NCBI GenBank assembly: GCA_021234535.1
Contig: CM037840.1
Span: 7,987,094-8,051,093 of the forward strand
Reading direction: 5' to 3'
DNA length: 64,000 nt
Origin: Stichopus chloronotus
Lineage: Eukaryota; Echinodermata; Holothuroidea; Aspidochirotida; Stichopodidae
Position numbers and translations under genes: made by a program. The notes below the pieces were generated by a model. It saw only the letters and a program-made list of their open reading frames with translations. It searched no databases and was not told the DNA's origin. This document shows positions 36,993 to 49,461 of the stretch, in pieces (within the stretch, counting starts at the first letter, position 1; every line of letters starts with the position of its first letter).

Positions 36993-39900
36993 GTAAGTTT
37001 TCTTTTTTGATAAAAAAAAATCCGCTATCCAGTACTTCTTCTGATAAAAGGTTGATCACAAATTGCCTATTTAAGGGAAATATTGTCTTATTTTTGCAGA
37101 AACACTTATGCTTAAAACCAATATTTATGGACGCAAATGATAGATTATTCTAAATGAGGTAACAAAGTACCCATTTCCAATGTAATAAGATTAGTCACAG
37201 TGAGAAATTCGGTTATTTGTTGCTCACGAATAATTTGTTTACCAAAATTTTCACACAATTCAAATGACGCCTTTCGTCATTTTAACTCATCGTATACATA
37301 ATGTTTGGAGAAAATGAAGTTATTGGTGACATTTTATTAGTGAGACTGAATTGTTAACGAAGATTAAAGAGAATGTCTTTGTATGACATTTTAACTTCGA
37401 TGCATTTTTGAACGCCTTGAACGCCTAAGTACCTTTAGGGACTTTGTGAAAGAAGCGTACGTGTGAACCTTGTTATAATACAAGGGAGACGACATGTGAA
37501 TACGGCGCGAGGCAATAATTTACTTTTATACTATATCTTCTTCAAGCAGTGTCGACAAAGACAGGCCTTAACTCCGTGTGTGTTTAAGGAGCAGTGTCGA
37601 CAAAGACAGGCCTTAACTCCGTGTGTGTTTAAGGAGCAGTGTCGACAAAGACAGGCCTTAACTCCGTGTGTGTTTAAGGAGCAGTGTCGACAAAGACAGG
37701 CCTTAACTCCGTGTGTGTTTAAGGAGCAGTGTCGTCTACGGAATTGAACGTGTGTGTAGGCATCAAAGAGATATCCATGTTCAGGACATGACAAGGTTAC
37801 AGGGAGAACTCCTGTATTTTCACATTTGTTTGCATGTTTATGTATTTAATGGCCTGTGTGAAGTGAACCTTGTGATAATTTCTTTTCATTTACAGTACAC
37901 ATTGACCTTAACTTAAAGCGAAACTTGCAAACTTTACTTTTCTTAACGTCCTCGTCATATCTCCAACACTTCCTGAGTGTCTCTCAGCCCAATTCAAATT
38001 TAACCAAATTTTGTCATTTCATCAAGGGATGGAGAGGGGGGGGGGGGGAGGAGGTGGGATGGAGGTTTCCTTGTCTGCAATGTTGCAGGAAAATTTGAAG
38101 AAATGTTCAGCAAATCAAACGTATTGCTTCATTTTACCCGCTCTTCTTCATTGGCAAGGCAAGTAACGAATAAAATAATAGTTACGAGTCCATTTTCATT
38201 TCAGTACAATTTACACCTGATCCGGTTAAATAGTGATCAGGTAATTGTGGTGTGACCAATATCTTACCCACTCCTGGAATGTATCCCGAGAACTTCTCAA
38301 TGATGAATATTAATAAGTTTGTCTGAAATCGCAAGCCTGAAAACTGCCTGTGATTTTTCCGACAAACGCAGGGAATGTTTCGACTCAACAGTTTAATAAG
38401 TTTGCCAGATATTTTAAAAATCTGAAGATATACTAAAGAGAATGAATATAAATTGTATAAGAATTGTGGAAGACAATGATAAAAGATTCTAAAGCTGTAG
38501 ACAATGAAAAACATTAGAAATGGGTTGGGCAAGCATTGATACTTGGAAAGATTTCGCAATAATTACGTGATAGGTTCATTCATGGTGGTAACGATTTGCA
38601 TATAGAGTTAATCATTCTGATTGGTCAACGTCATCGTTGACTTTCTGACTCTCAACCTCAGAGGCGTGGCCTTAGCTTTATGCTGCCACGAGGCTCCGCA
38701 CTGGTAATCTTGTCGTTGAACTGTCAACGTCTGCCTCTGTACTACTGTGTAGGCCCGTGCCATCGTATCTTTCCTCGCTCTTCTCTGTCATCGTCACGTA
38801 ACTTTATTTTTTCCTTAATCATCATCGTCAACCTAATTCACCAAATTTTTGTGCCAGTCCAGTCAACAGAATAAAAGGAACTCTCAAGTCAAATGCAACT
38901 CCCCTTCTCTGGATTTCTGTTCTGACGTCTCTCGCTACTGTAACGGGAACTTTCTGTGGCGCTAACATTTGGGATATGGGGGGGGGGGGGGGGGGGGGAC
39001 AGTCATACCACGAATTTAAACGCCTAAAAACACACATATTTTACACTATCATGCATTTTTTTTCGCTGGTATCATTGGTAGCCTGAGTGCTTCCGACGCT
39101 GTGCTCTTCGCTACAGCTGAAAAATTTTAAGCGTGTGGGGAAGGAAAAACACTGGTCTAGGGGTAGAATCTCCAAGGAGGCTATCGAATCCTCTTGGTAG
39201 GAACCAGAGATATATATTGCCAATCTATATCAATGGTAGGACTCAATTACTAACAAGTTTCGTCATTAACATGAGGTTTCTGAATAGCCTATTTTTCTTT
39301 TCTTTCTTTTTTTTTTGTTCCATGACATAATTTTAGCAACCCGGCCCAAGATGACCGTCGGACAATTGCTTCGCTCACGAAGTCACTATGGCAACGTGTG
39401 CTCAACAGGAGAGGTATTGTGTACGCACTCGTGGCAGGACTAACCAGTGCACTGCAGTTGGTGTTTGTCACTCTCGCGGAATCGGGTGGTTCCGTCTCTG
39501 CTGTTCAGGCGATTTTCGTCAGATGTTGCTTCACCCTTTTATTGATACCCTTCATCTCGTGGCAACGATCTACAACCTACCGACCGCTCGATATGATCTT
39601 TTATTTATCGGCTGCATTCTGTGGAAACATCGGTACTATTCTCCTTTACACTGCTTTACTCTACGCAGACATTGGCAACGTCTCTGCCGTTGCTTTCAAT
39701 TTACCCACTACGACCGCCATTTTGGGCTACCTGTTGCTAGGGGAAAAGCTACCTGCGTCTTCATTCGTTATGTTTGCCTTGAACTTTCTCGGAATCATCT
39801 TCGTTGGTAAACCGTCTTTTTTAAGGGGTGGCGAAACCGATACAAATCAAGTCGAATTTTTCGGAATGATGCTAGCTTTCTTCTGCCTGCTCTGTTTATC

Positions 39901-40300
39901 CGGTGCAGTTCTTTTCCTTCGTAAATTAGCCTTCATGGAACACAACGATCCCTACCTGAACGTTGTAATGACGGGTTTTGTTGGTATTGCCATGACGGGA
40001 ACTTATCTCACTTTATCGAACGACTGGACCTTCAAGGCTGATCTGATACACTGGGTATATCTACTGTTATTAAGCTTTAGTGCTATGTTCACCGTGCTGT
40101 TGGTAACATACGGTACTAGGACGGAGAAGGCGGGAAATGTGACCATATCGGTTTCGTTTGTTTCTATCACAATGAACTTTGTTTTCCAAATCATCGTTTT
40201 TAAACATATGATAGATTTATTATCATCGATTGGAGTTACTTTAATTATCGCTTCGACGATTGGACACTATATCAACTTAAGCAGACAGAATGAGGCCTGA
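36928..40300 (+). CDS. SLC35G-like EamA/DMT transporter, paralog B1
   Basis: Predicted join of exon 1 (36928-36992, donor AC|GTAAGT) and exon 2 (39337-40300, acceptor ATTTTAG), about 342 residues, with a phase-2 intron of 2344 bp splitting a Thr codon. The polar N-terminus ends SLWQRVLNRRG, then ten spans follow at about 48-68, 80-95, 108-129, 133-156, 162-178, 196-215, 228-247, 261-281, 288-310 and 315-333. EamA repeat 1 carries YADIGNVSAVAFNLPTTTAI and LGEKLP; VGKPSFL follows span 5. The C-terminal tail is YINLSRQNEA. It is much closer to B2 than to the A copies, but intron position, phase and overall design are common to all five. The large exon is open upstream of any internal start, so the ATG in exon 1 is preferred. 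Substrate unknown. It is head to head with A3. Confidence 0.88.
37547..37734 (+). repeat. 45-bp tandem repeat, four perfect copies
   Basis: Units start at 37547, 37592, 37637 and 37682, and an 8-base partial starts at 37727. Each opens cagtgtcgacaaagacaggc and ends gtttaaggag. The copies are identical, so the expansion is recent. Because 45 is divisible by three, both strands stay open (QCRQRQALTPCVFKE per unit on the plus strand). It lies in the B1 intron and there is no evidence that it is translated. Confidence 0.95.
37740..39336. other. rest of B1 intron 1
   Basis: No coding exon seen. G runs occur at 38037-38048 and 38979-38998. A long T tract lies just before the acceptor of exon 2. 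Confidence 0.4.
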
Positions 40301-42719
40301 AATGCATATACATGAATAACACAAGTGTATTGATATAATCGTTGTCCAAGGACGGAGAAAAGGTGTTAATCACGAAGAAGAAAATTGTTGATATCACCAA
40401 TGTCGGATCACTTGTCTGTCACTTTTGAAACAAAACGTTTCTTTTGTATGTGTATCTTTTGATGAGAGCCTTCGACTAAAAGACATAGATACGAGTCTTA
40501 ATCTGCGACAACTGTGGGAGAGATTGTCATCAGCCTTGTCTATATGTCAGGGTAATGGCCTGATTAACCTTGCTGAATGGGCTTGTAGGAGATACAAACA
40601 CTGGCGCCGGAGGATCCCAACCTAACACTGGGACCTATGTGTGTGATGTCTCATTCCGTTACCACCGCTAACTTGATGTTCTGAAAGTTCGTTTCCATGG
40701 TGATTAGGAAACTGCGCCAGGACAGGTGTGGCAAGAAAGATTGTAATTTCCGTCCTAACAGACCCTAAGGAATTACAATACTAATACACTACAATAGTGT
40801 CTTTTATCTACAATATGACTATTAATTCGATATAAGGTATAGCAAGAATGAGAGAAAATGTATAACTCTACTAGCGTATTTAGGTCTATTTGCCATAATA
40901 GGGCGGACGGTCAGCATTACCAGCAGTAGCAGCAAGCTCATTAGTTTAACCCAACACGTTTCTTTAAAAAGACCACATACATACATATGGAATAGGCTAT
41001 ATGATCATCTAGTTACGCAGTGGCCCGTTACTGGAAAAGTAAATGAAACGAGGAAGTATTGTCCAACGTTAACGAGCAAAATTTGTTCAAGTACTTTTTT
41101 TTCCACGTTATTGTTGTTAAGTTGTGTTGTCGTTTTGTTTTGTTTTCTTTTTTCCACGGCGACAATGTGGTAAGTCACAACCGCGGACAACGAGTTAAAC
41201 TTACACAAACAATCCCGTGTCAAGTAAACTTGAAGATTTCCCACGGATATCGATGTATAGGCCTAGGCACTCATCTTCTTTTCACGTCACTGGGTCTACT
41301 TCGGTGGTCGATGAGGCCATTGGTTATTCGTGTACTGCAAGTAATCATAAAGACCTATTTGGATACTGGATTCGTTGTAGATATTTGTACCAGCATATGA
41401 AAATAAGTAAGAAGATATATCACCGATTACCACTAAGCTGCAACTACAATCATGTGAATTATTGCACATAGACGAAGTGGAACATTAACTTCGTCTGTCT
41501 AAACTACACTGAACTTCAAAGTTCAATTCAGTCATTCACATAAATAGCTACAGAAAACTACTTTTTGATCGAATTGGATGTTATGTGAAAGTGATATTTC
41601 CCCCTTAGTCATATTCAGTTGACAGTATTGTTACTTTCTCTGTAAGAGAGTTATATGTGGCATCAGTGGCGTGAAATGATTGGACATGAAGTCACGTGAT
41701 GTAACTTTTGTATAGAGTAATATAGAAAATTATTCAAAGCCTAACATTGTCCATTAATTTCAGTAGTAGCTTGAGCCTCCTGCTGCCTCTATAAGTTGGT
41801 AACTTTCTAGTATTTCAGCATGAGGAAACAGTGACGTAGCCAGTGGGGGAGAGATATTTGGGGGAAAATTTGGGGAAATTATATCTCCTTTCCCATGTCT
41901 CAAAATTTCTATTAGGATAAGAATTTGTGAGACATTTACTTGCTTAATTCATATTTTAATAACATATTTCTCCAGGTTTTGCGTGTCACTGACCCCCATG
42001 CACGAAGCATGCCTGAGTCGCGTTCCCAAGAATTCCCCCTTGCTTCAGCAGGCCGAAGGTGAAGGGGCTGGTGCTATTATGATCAGTGCAGTGCAAAGGG
42101 ACCTATGCAACAATGAAACTATATGTATAACTAACACTGGAAGGCACTTTTTGCGACCCTAACTAAAACGAGAAGTAACCCCCAAAACTACATGTAGGTC
42201 ATTAAAGATGCCGTCGATTTCAAGTGTCAACAAGAATACTAGTACAACATCATTCGTTTTATTCCGTAGTAATCTGCAGGCATGAAGAAATTAGAATCTG
42301 AATTAGGCATACACAGATAAGGTCTACAAATAAATATTTCACCTGCAGTGCAATCAAAATGAAAAAAATAAAATTATTTTTTAAAAAACAGGATTTCCTT
42401 CAGATACATGCAGACCAAATTTAGCATCAATATAGCACCATTTTGAATCCAGCCCACACTACACAATCATATTTTTTCTTTCTCCAAACGCCCGGCCATC
42501 CCCCGGTATGGCAGTCAGTCATCAGATCCATCACATCACAATGTCACACTTATATACATGCTCAGACACAGTGGCATACAAAAGGGGTGATGGTGGGGAC
42601 ATTCCACAACTCACATTGCCCAGCCAAATATAAAATTGAAAAAAAAAAAACCCTTCTACGAGGGCGTGGATCAGTCGGTTCAAAATTTGGTATCATGCTA
42701 ACTGCAACTTTAAAAATTG
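40301..42719. other. intergenic, no gene seen
   Basis: AT-rich 3' flank of B1. Short open frames only. Confidence 0.35.
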
Positions 42720-44010
42720 AGACGTAAAAACAGTGACGTCATTAAAGGACTGTGAAGTGGTATTTCCGGCGATCTGACTGGTTTGTTATACAAAATTTTC
42801 TGCGCTGCCCCCCAACCTACGGTGGAGTTCTACTTGGATAGTCTCCCGGATAAATCTCACTCCAGGTACATACCCAAACTCAGCAGCCCTGAGATTCCCC
42901 GCGATCCCCCCCCCCCCCTCTTCCCTTGCTAAATCTATTTAGCATGCAGAGTTGTTGACCAGAACTTCTGGCAAAAATGAAAAAGGAATAACCAATGAAA
43001 AGAAAATCTGGGAATTTTTTTTTCTTTTCAGTTTCATTTTGTAGAAAGCACAAAACATAAGAACTCATTTCCAAATGATAAAAATAAGCACTTTACATTA
43101 CCATTTTAGGGTACTTTTCATATGGTTATTTTCTGATCATATTGCATTTGCTCATTTTTTATTGTAGTGAACATTGCATTGCAAACAAAAGGGCAAAAGA
43201 ATAACTGGTTATAATTTACTTACAAGCCTGAGAAATGCCATTTCTGGCTGTCCGAGAGCTCCTGATTTTTCAAAATTTTCTCTACGCTTCTCGACAACCG
43301 ATGGCGGAGGTCCGCTGTGGTAGTCTTCCGGGAAAAAAATCTCAGTCCACGCAATCATGCACATTTAGTAACCCTGTGATTGCCTCCCCTCGTCCACAAA
43401 ATTATGCGTACTCTACTGGGCTCAACCCAGCATATCCCCATCTGCGCCACACTCATCTTCCACATCGGGGGGGGGGGGGCGGAGATTCCTGTCAAATGTT
43501 TTGCCCCCCGCTTGCCCCCCCCCCCCAAGAATTTCTGCGATAAAAAAATATAGGCCAAAATTTGAATAAGACAAGAACTTCCTAAACTGTCATTGAAAGT
43601 ACAGATTTTTAGCATTTGCATGGAAAAAGGTTACTGACAATAAAGAAGTTTTAAAGTCTTTGTATGACAGAAGTTTTGAAAACTTTACAAACGTACAACG
43701 CAGAAGCCTACTTATCCGAAAGTACTTGGCATCAACCATATGGCTTAGAAGTTTTACCTCCAAGTGCTTCGATGCACCAGAGTGCAAACTGCGGTCAGTA
43801 TAAAGAAAATGTTAGCTGGAACTCACAACGCCAGAGAGGCTGGGAAGTGCCATTTCCTGCAATCTGAGAGGCATTTTTATCCAAACATTTCTCTGTACGC
43901 TACGCACCATCCTCTTAGATAGTGTCATTACTGCTTCCCCCCACTTCAACCCTTTGCCCCCTCAGCCCCCCCCCCCCCACCCCGATGAAAAAAATCTGGC
44001 TACGCCAATG
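42720..44010 (+). repeat. cluster of three copies of the G/C-run-family repeat
   Basis: Copies at about 42745-42925, 43225-43530 and 43820-44000. Each has a version of 'gccatttcc.gc.atctga', 'caaaattttct..acgct', 'atggtgg..ctcc.ct.agatagt' and a trailing C or G run (42907, 43467, 43517, 43969). They are 60-80% alike by eye and tandemly placed. Confidence 0.45.
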
Positions 44011-47000
44011 AGCAAGACCCGTGTAACCTGGAAAAAAATTCGGGTCAAATTTCATACAGTCATGCTGTTCTAGTGCAGTTATTGTGAAACCCACAATCGA
44101 AGATTTTTACTCCCATGATAACAGAAACAGTATGAACGAAAACCATCATCAAAGAGTTTTTGTTAACCGTTAGTCCAGCGGTGAATTAATGCTAATGTAA
44201 ATATTTCCAAAAGACAGTTGCATTCAAAAATGTATTTATGGATGCCGATGAAGGATATACCATGTGTCCGTGTCAATTGCTCAGACACAAGAAGCATCTT
44301 GTTGGCATTATATAAAACCAGTTGAGTCGCCAAACGGCATTTAGTTATGAGAAATGTTGAAGAGTTGAAAGATAAAAGCCATTCAATTTTTCAATGGATA
44401 ACGACAATTATATTAACTTTATGATAATGAGAGTAAAATGATTGACACCAGCGATGCCGTTTTTATAAACATAGTACAATGCGTAGATACCCAACGGTAT
44501 AGAAAGTGGGGAGGGGAATGCGGATGGGGGGTGGCTGCACGGGCATCCCAAAATGTCAAAAATTGATCAATTGAACCTTTAACCACTATTATATCGCACA
44601 CACTTAACTGTTGCTCTTTTCGTTACTATTATGGTATATAAACTCGTACACAGTACTAAGAGAACTATCTTACGTGAATCCTTCAAATGAAAGGCACTTT
44701 GACACAATGCGTGAATGTAGTGCACCCAAAAACAAAAATGCTGGATCTTCTAGAGGAAAGGAAGGAGTGAACTGTGAAAAAAAAAGAAAAATGTAAAAAG
44801 GAAAAAGATTTCAAGTGTCATCTGTGATTTCTATCATTAGGACTGAGAGTGAAGAGAGAGAAAAAGAGAATTATTATTTTTGTTCTTACATGCTTTAATT
44901 ATGGTAGTGGTGGAATTGACTTGACGCATCGATCTCAGCCAGTGAAAATGTTTTTTATATCTTTTTTATCTTTTTTTTTATTTTAGGTTTTGTTATTTTA
45001 CTTAATGAAGGTGGACGAATGCTGAATCCTTCGGCGCGCGTGCTCTCAGTAAACAGGATTTTTCGTTGCTTGCTGATTTCCTATTTTTTTTTAAATTTAA
45101 ATGTTAGAAACTTCTCGATCACTTTTCTCTTGTGCTTTTTGTTGCAATGCTCTTAAAAGTTAAATCTAAATTTTAGTAATACAAAAAATGGATTTAGAGG
45201 TTGGACAATCAATTCCATTCAACCACCTCCTCTCTTCATAGCTGCTTCCATTGCTGAGATACAAACTGTTGAAAGATATTCACTTGATTCGAAATAGTCA
45301 ATTGTGCAATGCTTTGTGATGCTCTTCTTGTGCAATTCATGTTACCTGCCTTTGTTTTTGTTACATTAAATGTTTTATATAACCTTGAAAAGTTTACTGT
45401 TTTCTTACATAGCAACTTGTGTGGTATAGAAAGGGCTTGTACAGTCAAGGCACACCATAACAGTGAAAAACTGAACATATTTATTATACTCATTAAATTG
45501 GATGAAGATATGAAATACAATATACTCCCCAATAAATTTCTGGACCAAGAGTATTTTCACGTCTATATCTACACATAGCCATGCATTTGCTGCTATATTT
45601 GAATGTAATTCTAGTCTACTATTACTAAAAAAAAATTGAAACTAAAATTTCTCTGGATTTTGCGTAGCATGGTGTCGCTAGTGTGCTATAGCACTTTGTT
45701 CGTATCCAAGAGACAACAAGGTCGTGTTACATATTCACATGCTCACGATTCGACGATTGAATTACCGTTCACATGAAGTGAATGCAATTTGTCAATTAGA
45801 AAATAGATTCACCTATTCAAGAGAACCATGATTAAAAAAATCGTGACTCTAGCTATTCACAACAGCTTTTATCATCAACTTAACTTTGTACTAGTTTAGT
45901 AGGAAGATGAATAGCGTGTTGGATCCCGCTAGTGTGTCTTAGATGCAAGCAAAGTGCTAGAGTTTCCATAGCAACACCAGGTAAACAACGTTTTTTAGAA
46001 TAGTTGATTAGACTGCATCAAACAAACGACTTGGATACGCTTAAAGTGGGCTAATGGTTGTACATTTCGCATCCTGCCCACCCCCCCACCCTCCCCTTCT
46101 CTCAAAAACGAATCGTGGCCCATGCCAAGGACACAATGTGCGATCTCTCTCTCTCAAGCTATTTAACATAACATTTCTCACACAGGTAGAAAGCAGTGTA
46201 GGTCAGTTTGTGGATCCTATAGACTAACGGTGATTTAACAAACATACAAAGTCAACTACTCAACCAAATATCAACCCTCCAATGCCAGTAGAGCATATAA
46301 TCATGGGCGTCAACAGGTAGGGGACGGGGGACAAGTCCCCCACTTTCAAAAGTGGAGGGGATATCATATCATTTGTCCCAACCACTTTTCAGAGCTGTTA
46401 TTAAAAAAAAATCGCACGCATATGCGCGATTATCTATCACAATTGCTGAGCTGATTCAAGTAGAATCTAGGCCTAACTTGAGCGTTGAGTCCACAGATCA
46501 TCAGTCGTATACAGATTTTGGGAACTTCCGACACTGCGGTGAATCCTCCTAAGTTGGGTGTTTGGACAAGCACCGAGTGACCCAGTGACATATTCTGCAA
46601 ATATTTAAGGTCAAGAAATCTGGACTCCCTGGGGACCTGCTTTCTATCACTTGCACCATCATTTATCTCCCATTCTCCCAATATCCTAAATCTGCCCATT
46701 TAATTCGTTCGTAGGGGGGGGGGGGGGGAGACCATTCGAAAGTGTATTGAATCTTGCACACATGTTGTTTGTGTGGGTTCCAAGGGATTAGGTAAGCCAT
46801 ACAGGTAGATGGTGATGAGTTACTATGTTCATATCACTTGTCCCTTGGGCTGGACGGACGAATAGGGGTGTAGGGGTTAAGTAATTAATGCTACATGTAT
46901 TCGCCGGAAATGGTAGATCTTTATTGTTGAGTGCCGGCTAGGCGCTACACACGCTCTGCCTCCCTTTTTCTGATTAATTATTATTATAAAGTACCTGGGC

Positions 47001-47200
47001 ACATAGCAACTGACGTCTCGCACCTACATGCATGTATTATATATACCACTCCACTCACCCCGGAGGTGACGGCGCCACTTTTTCAACATTTCGTGTGAGA
47101 TTCACTCTGTGTAATTCGTCTCCCTTGGTGTCAGAATGGCATCTTTATACCAGCGCTTTCTGTCGGAAATTAGTTTTGTGAGACAAGATTTCTTCTCACA
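44011..47200. other. intergenic, no gene seen
   Basis: AT-rich, with a short self-complementary phrase near 46340-46360 ('gacaagtcccccactttc', 'aaaagtggagg') and a G run at 46714. No coding-like frame. Confidence 0.35.
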
Positions 47201-47224
47201 GATCTGGTTCTGATGTAACTAAAA

Positions 47225-47370
47225 ACGACTCAGGAAGGCCGTCTCCTGCGATCTAGGGGGTCTTATGTACCCAAAATTTTCTTGTACGCTACGCACCAAC
47301 CAATGGTGGCACTCCGCTTAGATAGTATAATGTCACCCTCATTTTCTGAAATCTGCTGACGCCCATGCAT
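47225..47370 (+). repeat. G/C-run-family dispersed repeat
   Basis: Contains 'caggaaggccgtctcctgcg', 'cccaaaattttcttgtacgc' and 'caatggtggcactccgctta', the conserved core of the family, ending 'gctgacgcccatgcat'. Confidence 0.5.
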
Positions 47371-47765
47371 ATAATGCGTCTCTGGGTGGTGTGTCATTTT
47401 TTTCCTTTGCCTTCATTGTTTTTCTTTCATCTTTATAACGTGGCTGACTTTACTAGACTATACTTGCTTACACAATTATAAGTTGGACCGGCGGCTTCGT
47501 TTCGAACGAAAATACCCTAGATCGATACTAAGTCTAGTATAGGTAAAGGTCTTCTCTCTCAGTTGGATTATATGTGTCTCTTTTCACATTCTAGATGACA
47601 TAGGCGGATATCCGCCACTAGTACTGCTGGTATGCTCTGGTAGTCTGCAGCTCTGGTCTGTTCTCCAATCGCACATTAGTCGTATAATTATACCACGTGA
47701 CCACCACCCTCCCTATTCACTTCAAGCACATACATTAGATGGAACTGGGAAAACAAAGACAATTT

Positions 47766-47862
47766 GGTCTCGTATAAACAAAGTTTTCGTCGACGCTACA
47801 TGAAAACGATATGCCTATGCTGTCAACACGTTTGCAATTTTTAATTATGCATTTTTAGGTTG
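47766..47862 (+). repeat. 97-bp direct repeat, copy 1
   Basis: From ggtctcgtataaacaaag to atttttaggttg. Only two differences from 48588-48684 by eye. Confidence 0.9.
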
Positions 47863-48587
47863 GTTAGTTTAAAGAGATGGTGCAACTGTAAAAGTAAAGA
47901 CAGTACACATAATAAAATGGACAGTTCTGACAGAAATTTACACGAAATTTTGTTTTCTGTAGATTGAACTTTTACCCTATAAGCTGGTATAGCCTATAGG
48001 ATACATAGTTGTACATAATATTGCACTCATATTGCAAGAATCATTCCTCTGCAGATGCTGTTTTAATTACAATCAAATCCCCCTGGAACGACAACTCTAA
48101 ATTACTTGCAGATTCTACAAAATTCAAATTATGATACTGATCAATCACGTAACACTCAACAACCCCCCCCCCCCGGCCCCACCCACCGCCCATTCCAGTT
48201 TGCCACCTAATACTAGGGGTGTCTATATTGCTGGTTGAGCAGTAATATTATCATGTTAGAAGTGCAATGCGTATGAGACCATTTTCTTCGACACTTCCTG
48301 GTTCAATAGCATTGATTTCGTTTTCCGCTATAATATTTTAGTCTGGAACACAGTTGGGTTGGTAGACTTCTTCATTAGAAAAATCTGGGATCGGGAGAAA
48401 CCGCTTCATGACATTGATTGAAAATGAAAGAGATATGTGTGAGAACTTATTCCAGTTACTCTAGTAATGTACAATTAGTGTAATTATTGACCTAAAATAG
48501 GAGGCAAAATGCCTTCCTTCGTATTCTGGTGTGGGGACCACAGCTTAAGTTTTCTTTAGTAACGTGAAAGATAAGTTCGAGAAGGGG

Positions 48588-48684
48588 GGTCTCGTATAAA
48601 CAAAGTTTTCGTCGACGCTACATGAAAACGATATGCCTATGCTGTCAACACGTTTGCAATTTTTAGTTATGTATTTTTAGGTTG
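48588..48684 (+). repeat. 97-bp direct repeat, copy 2
   Basis: Near-identical to 47766-47862, 822 bp further on. The pair could be the ends of a small LTR-like non-autonomous element or a simple segmental duplication. There is no coding frame between them. Confidence 0.9.
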
Positions 48685-49014
48685 TTTTAGGGGGGGGGCG
48701 TATCTTCGTCTGGTTGGGAAAGTGGGCTCCCCCACTCCTTAGCCTATATTCTAATTGCTGCATGATTGCTGCAGTATGTATGATGTATGTTTGCCGTCAT
48801 GTACGTTTGGAATCATTGCTCCTTCTCACTTTACAATCGTACTCCGAACAAATTAACACTGAAAGAAAAGTTTGGTCAATGAAAAGTGCAGTTAGATACA
48901 TACATACATGTTCCCTAGTTGCACTAGACTAAGGAAGCTGTAACACTAAACAAAAGGCGACTTTTTTTAGAGTACCAGCAATGCTACACTTTTTTATACT
49001 CTATAAATCTTTGC

Positions 49015-49165
49015 AGCCCACGATAATTTATTAACAAACTTCAATGCAGAAAGTAAATTACTGCTCGATTTAAAATTATACCGCTTGCTACTGTATGACG
49101 TCACTGTTATTTCACTTGATTGTAGTATTATTATTCATTACAGTGGATCTAGTCTTTTAATTATT
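49015..49165 (+). promoter_or_regulatory. conserved upstream module, copy 4, with CRE
   Basis: TGACGTCA at 49096-49103 is preceded by 'ccgcttgctactgta' and followed by 'cacttgattgtag' and 'tctagtctttta', in the order seen in the other three modules. It lies 225-375 bp 5' of the B2 start. Confidence 0.45.
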
Positions 49166-49390
49166 TTTTATTGTTTCTTTTGCGTAATTATCTCATGAGT
49201 GGTGTTTCGTGTCTTATCAGCAAGGTGCAACATACTGAATAGCTTTTTAGTTTTCGCCTATTTTCATCTTCCATTGATGCAGTAATTTATGAATTAACAA
49301 AAAAAAAAAGAAAACATCGATTTAGTGTAGCAACACAAAACAGGTTTTCATCCTGCCTGGGGAAAGGTCTGCTAACGTCTTTCATGCAAG

Positions 49391-49461
49391 ATGGCAACCG
49401 ACAAACAGATTGAGTGTGAGAAACACCCACTGCAAGAAACTAACTCGACGGAACCAAACGA
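49391..49461 (+). CDS. paralog B2, coding exon 1
   Basis: MATDKQIECEKHPLQETNST then EPN, and two bases of a split Asp codon before GTGAGT. Same start motif and phase as B1. Confidence 0.75.

Noticed and set aside
37531..37794. CRISPR-like array or repeat protein at the 45-bp repeats
   Set aside because: The units are head to tail without spacers and lie in an intron of an animal gene, so this is a minisatellite. The ORFs on both strands follow from the unit length.
38979..38998. Long G run as a G-quadruplex regulatory site
   Set aside because: More than twenty similar homopolymer runs are scattered through the window and track with a dispersed repeat, so a specific role at one site is not supported.
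39388..39810. 140-codon open frame overlapping B1
   Set aside because: It lies in another frame of the B1 transporter exon and has the same shadow counterpart in B2 (50831-51253). The composition is Arg/Cys/His-rich, as expected of a shadow.
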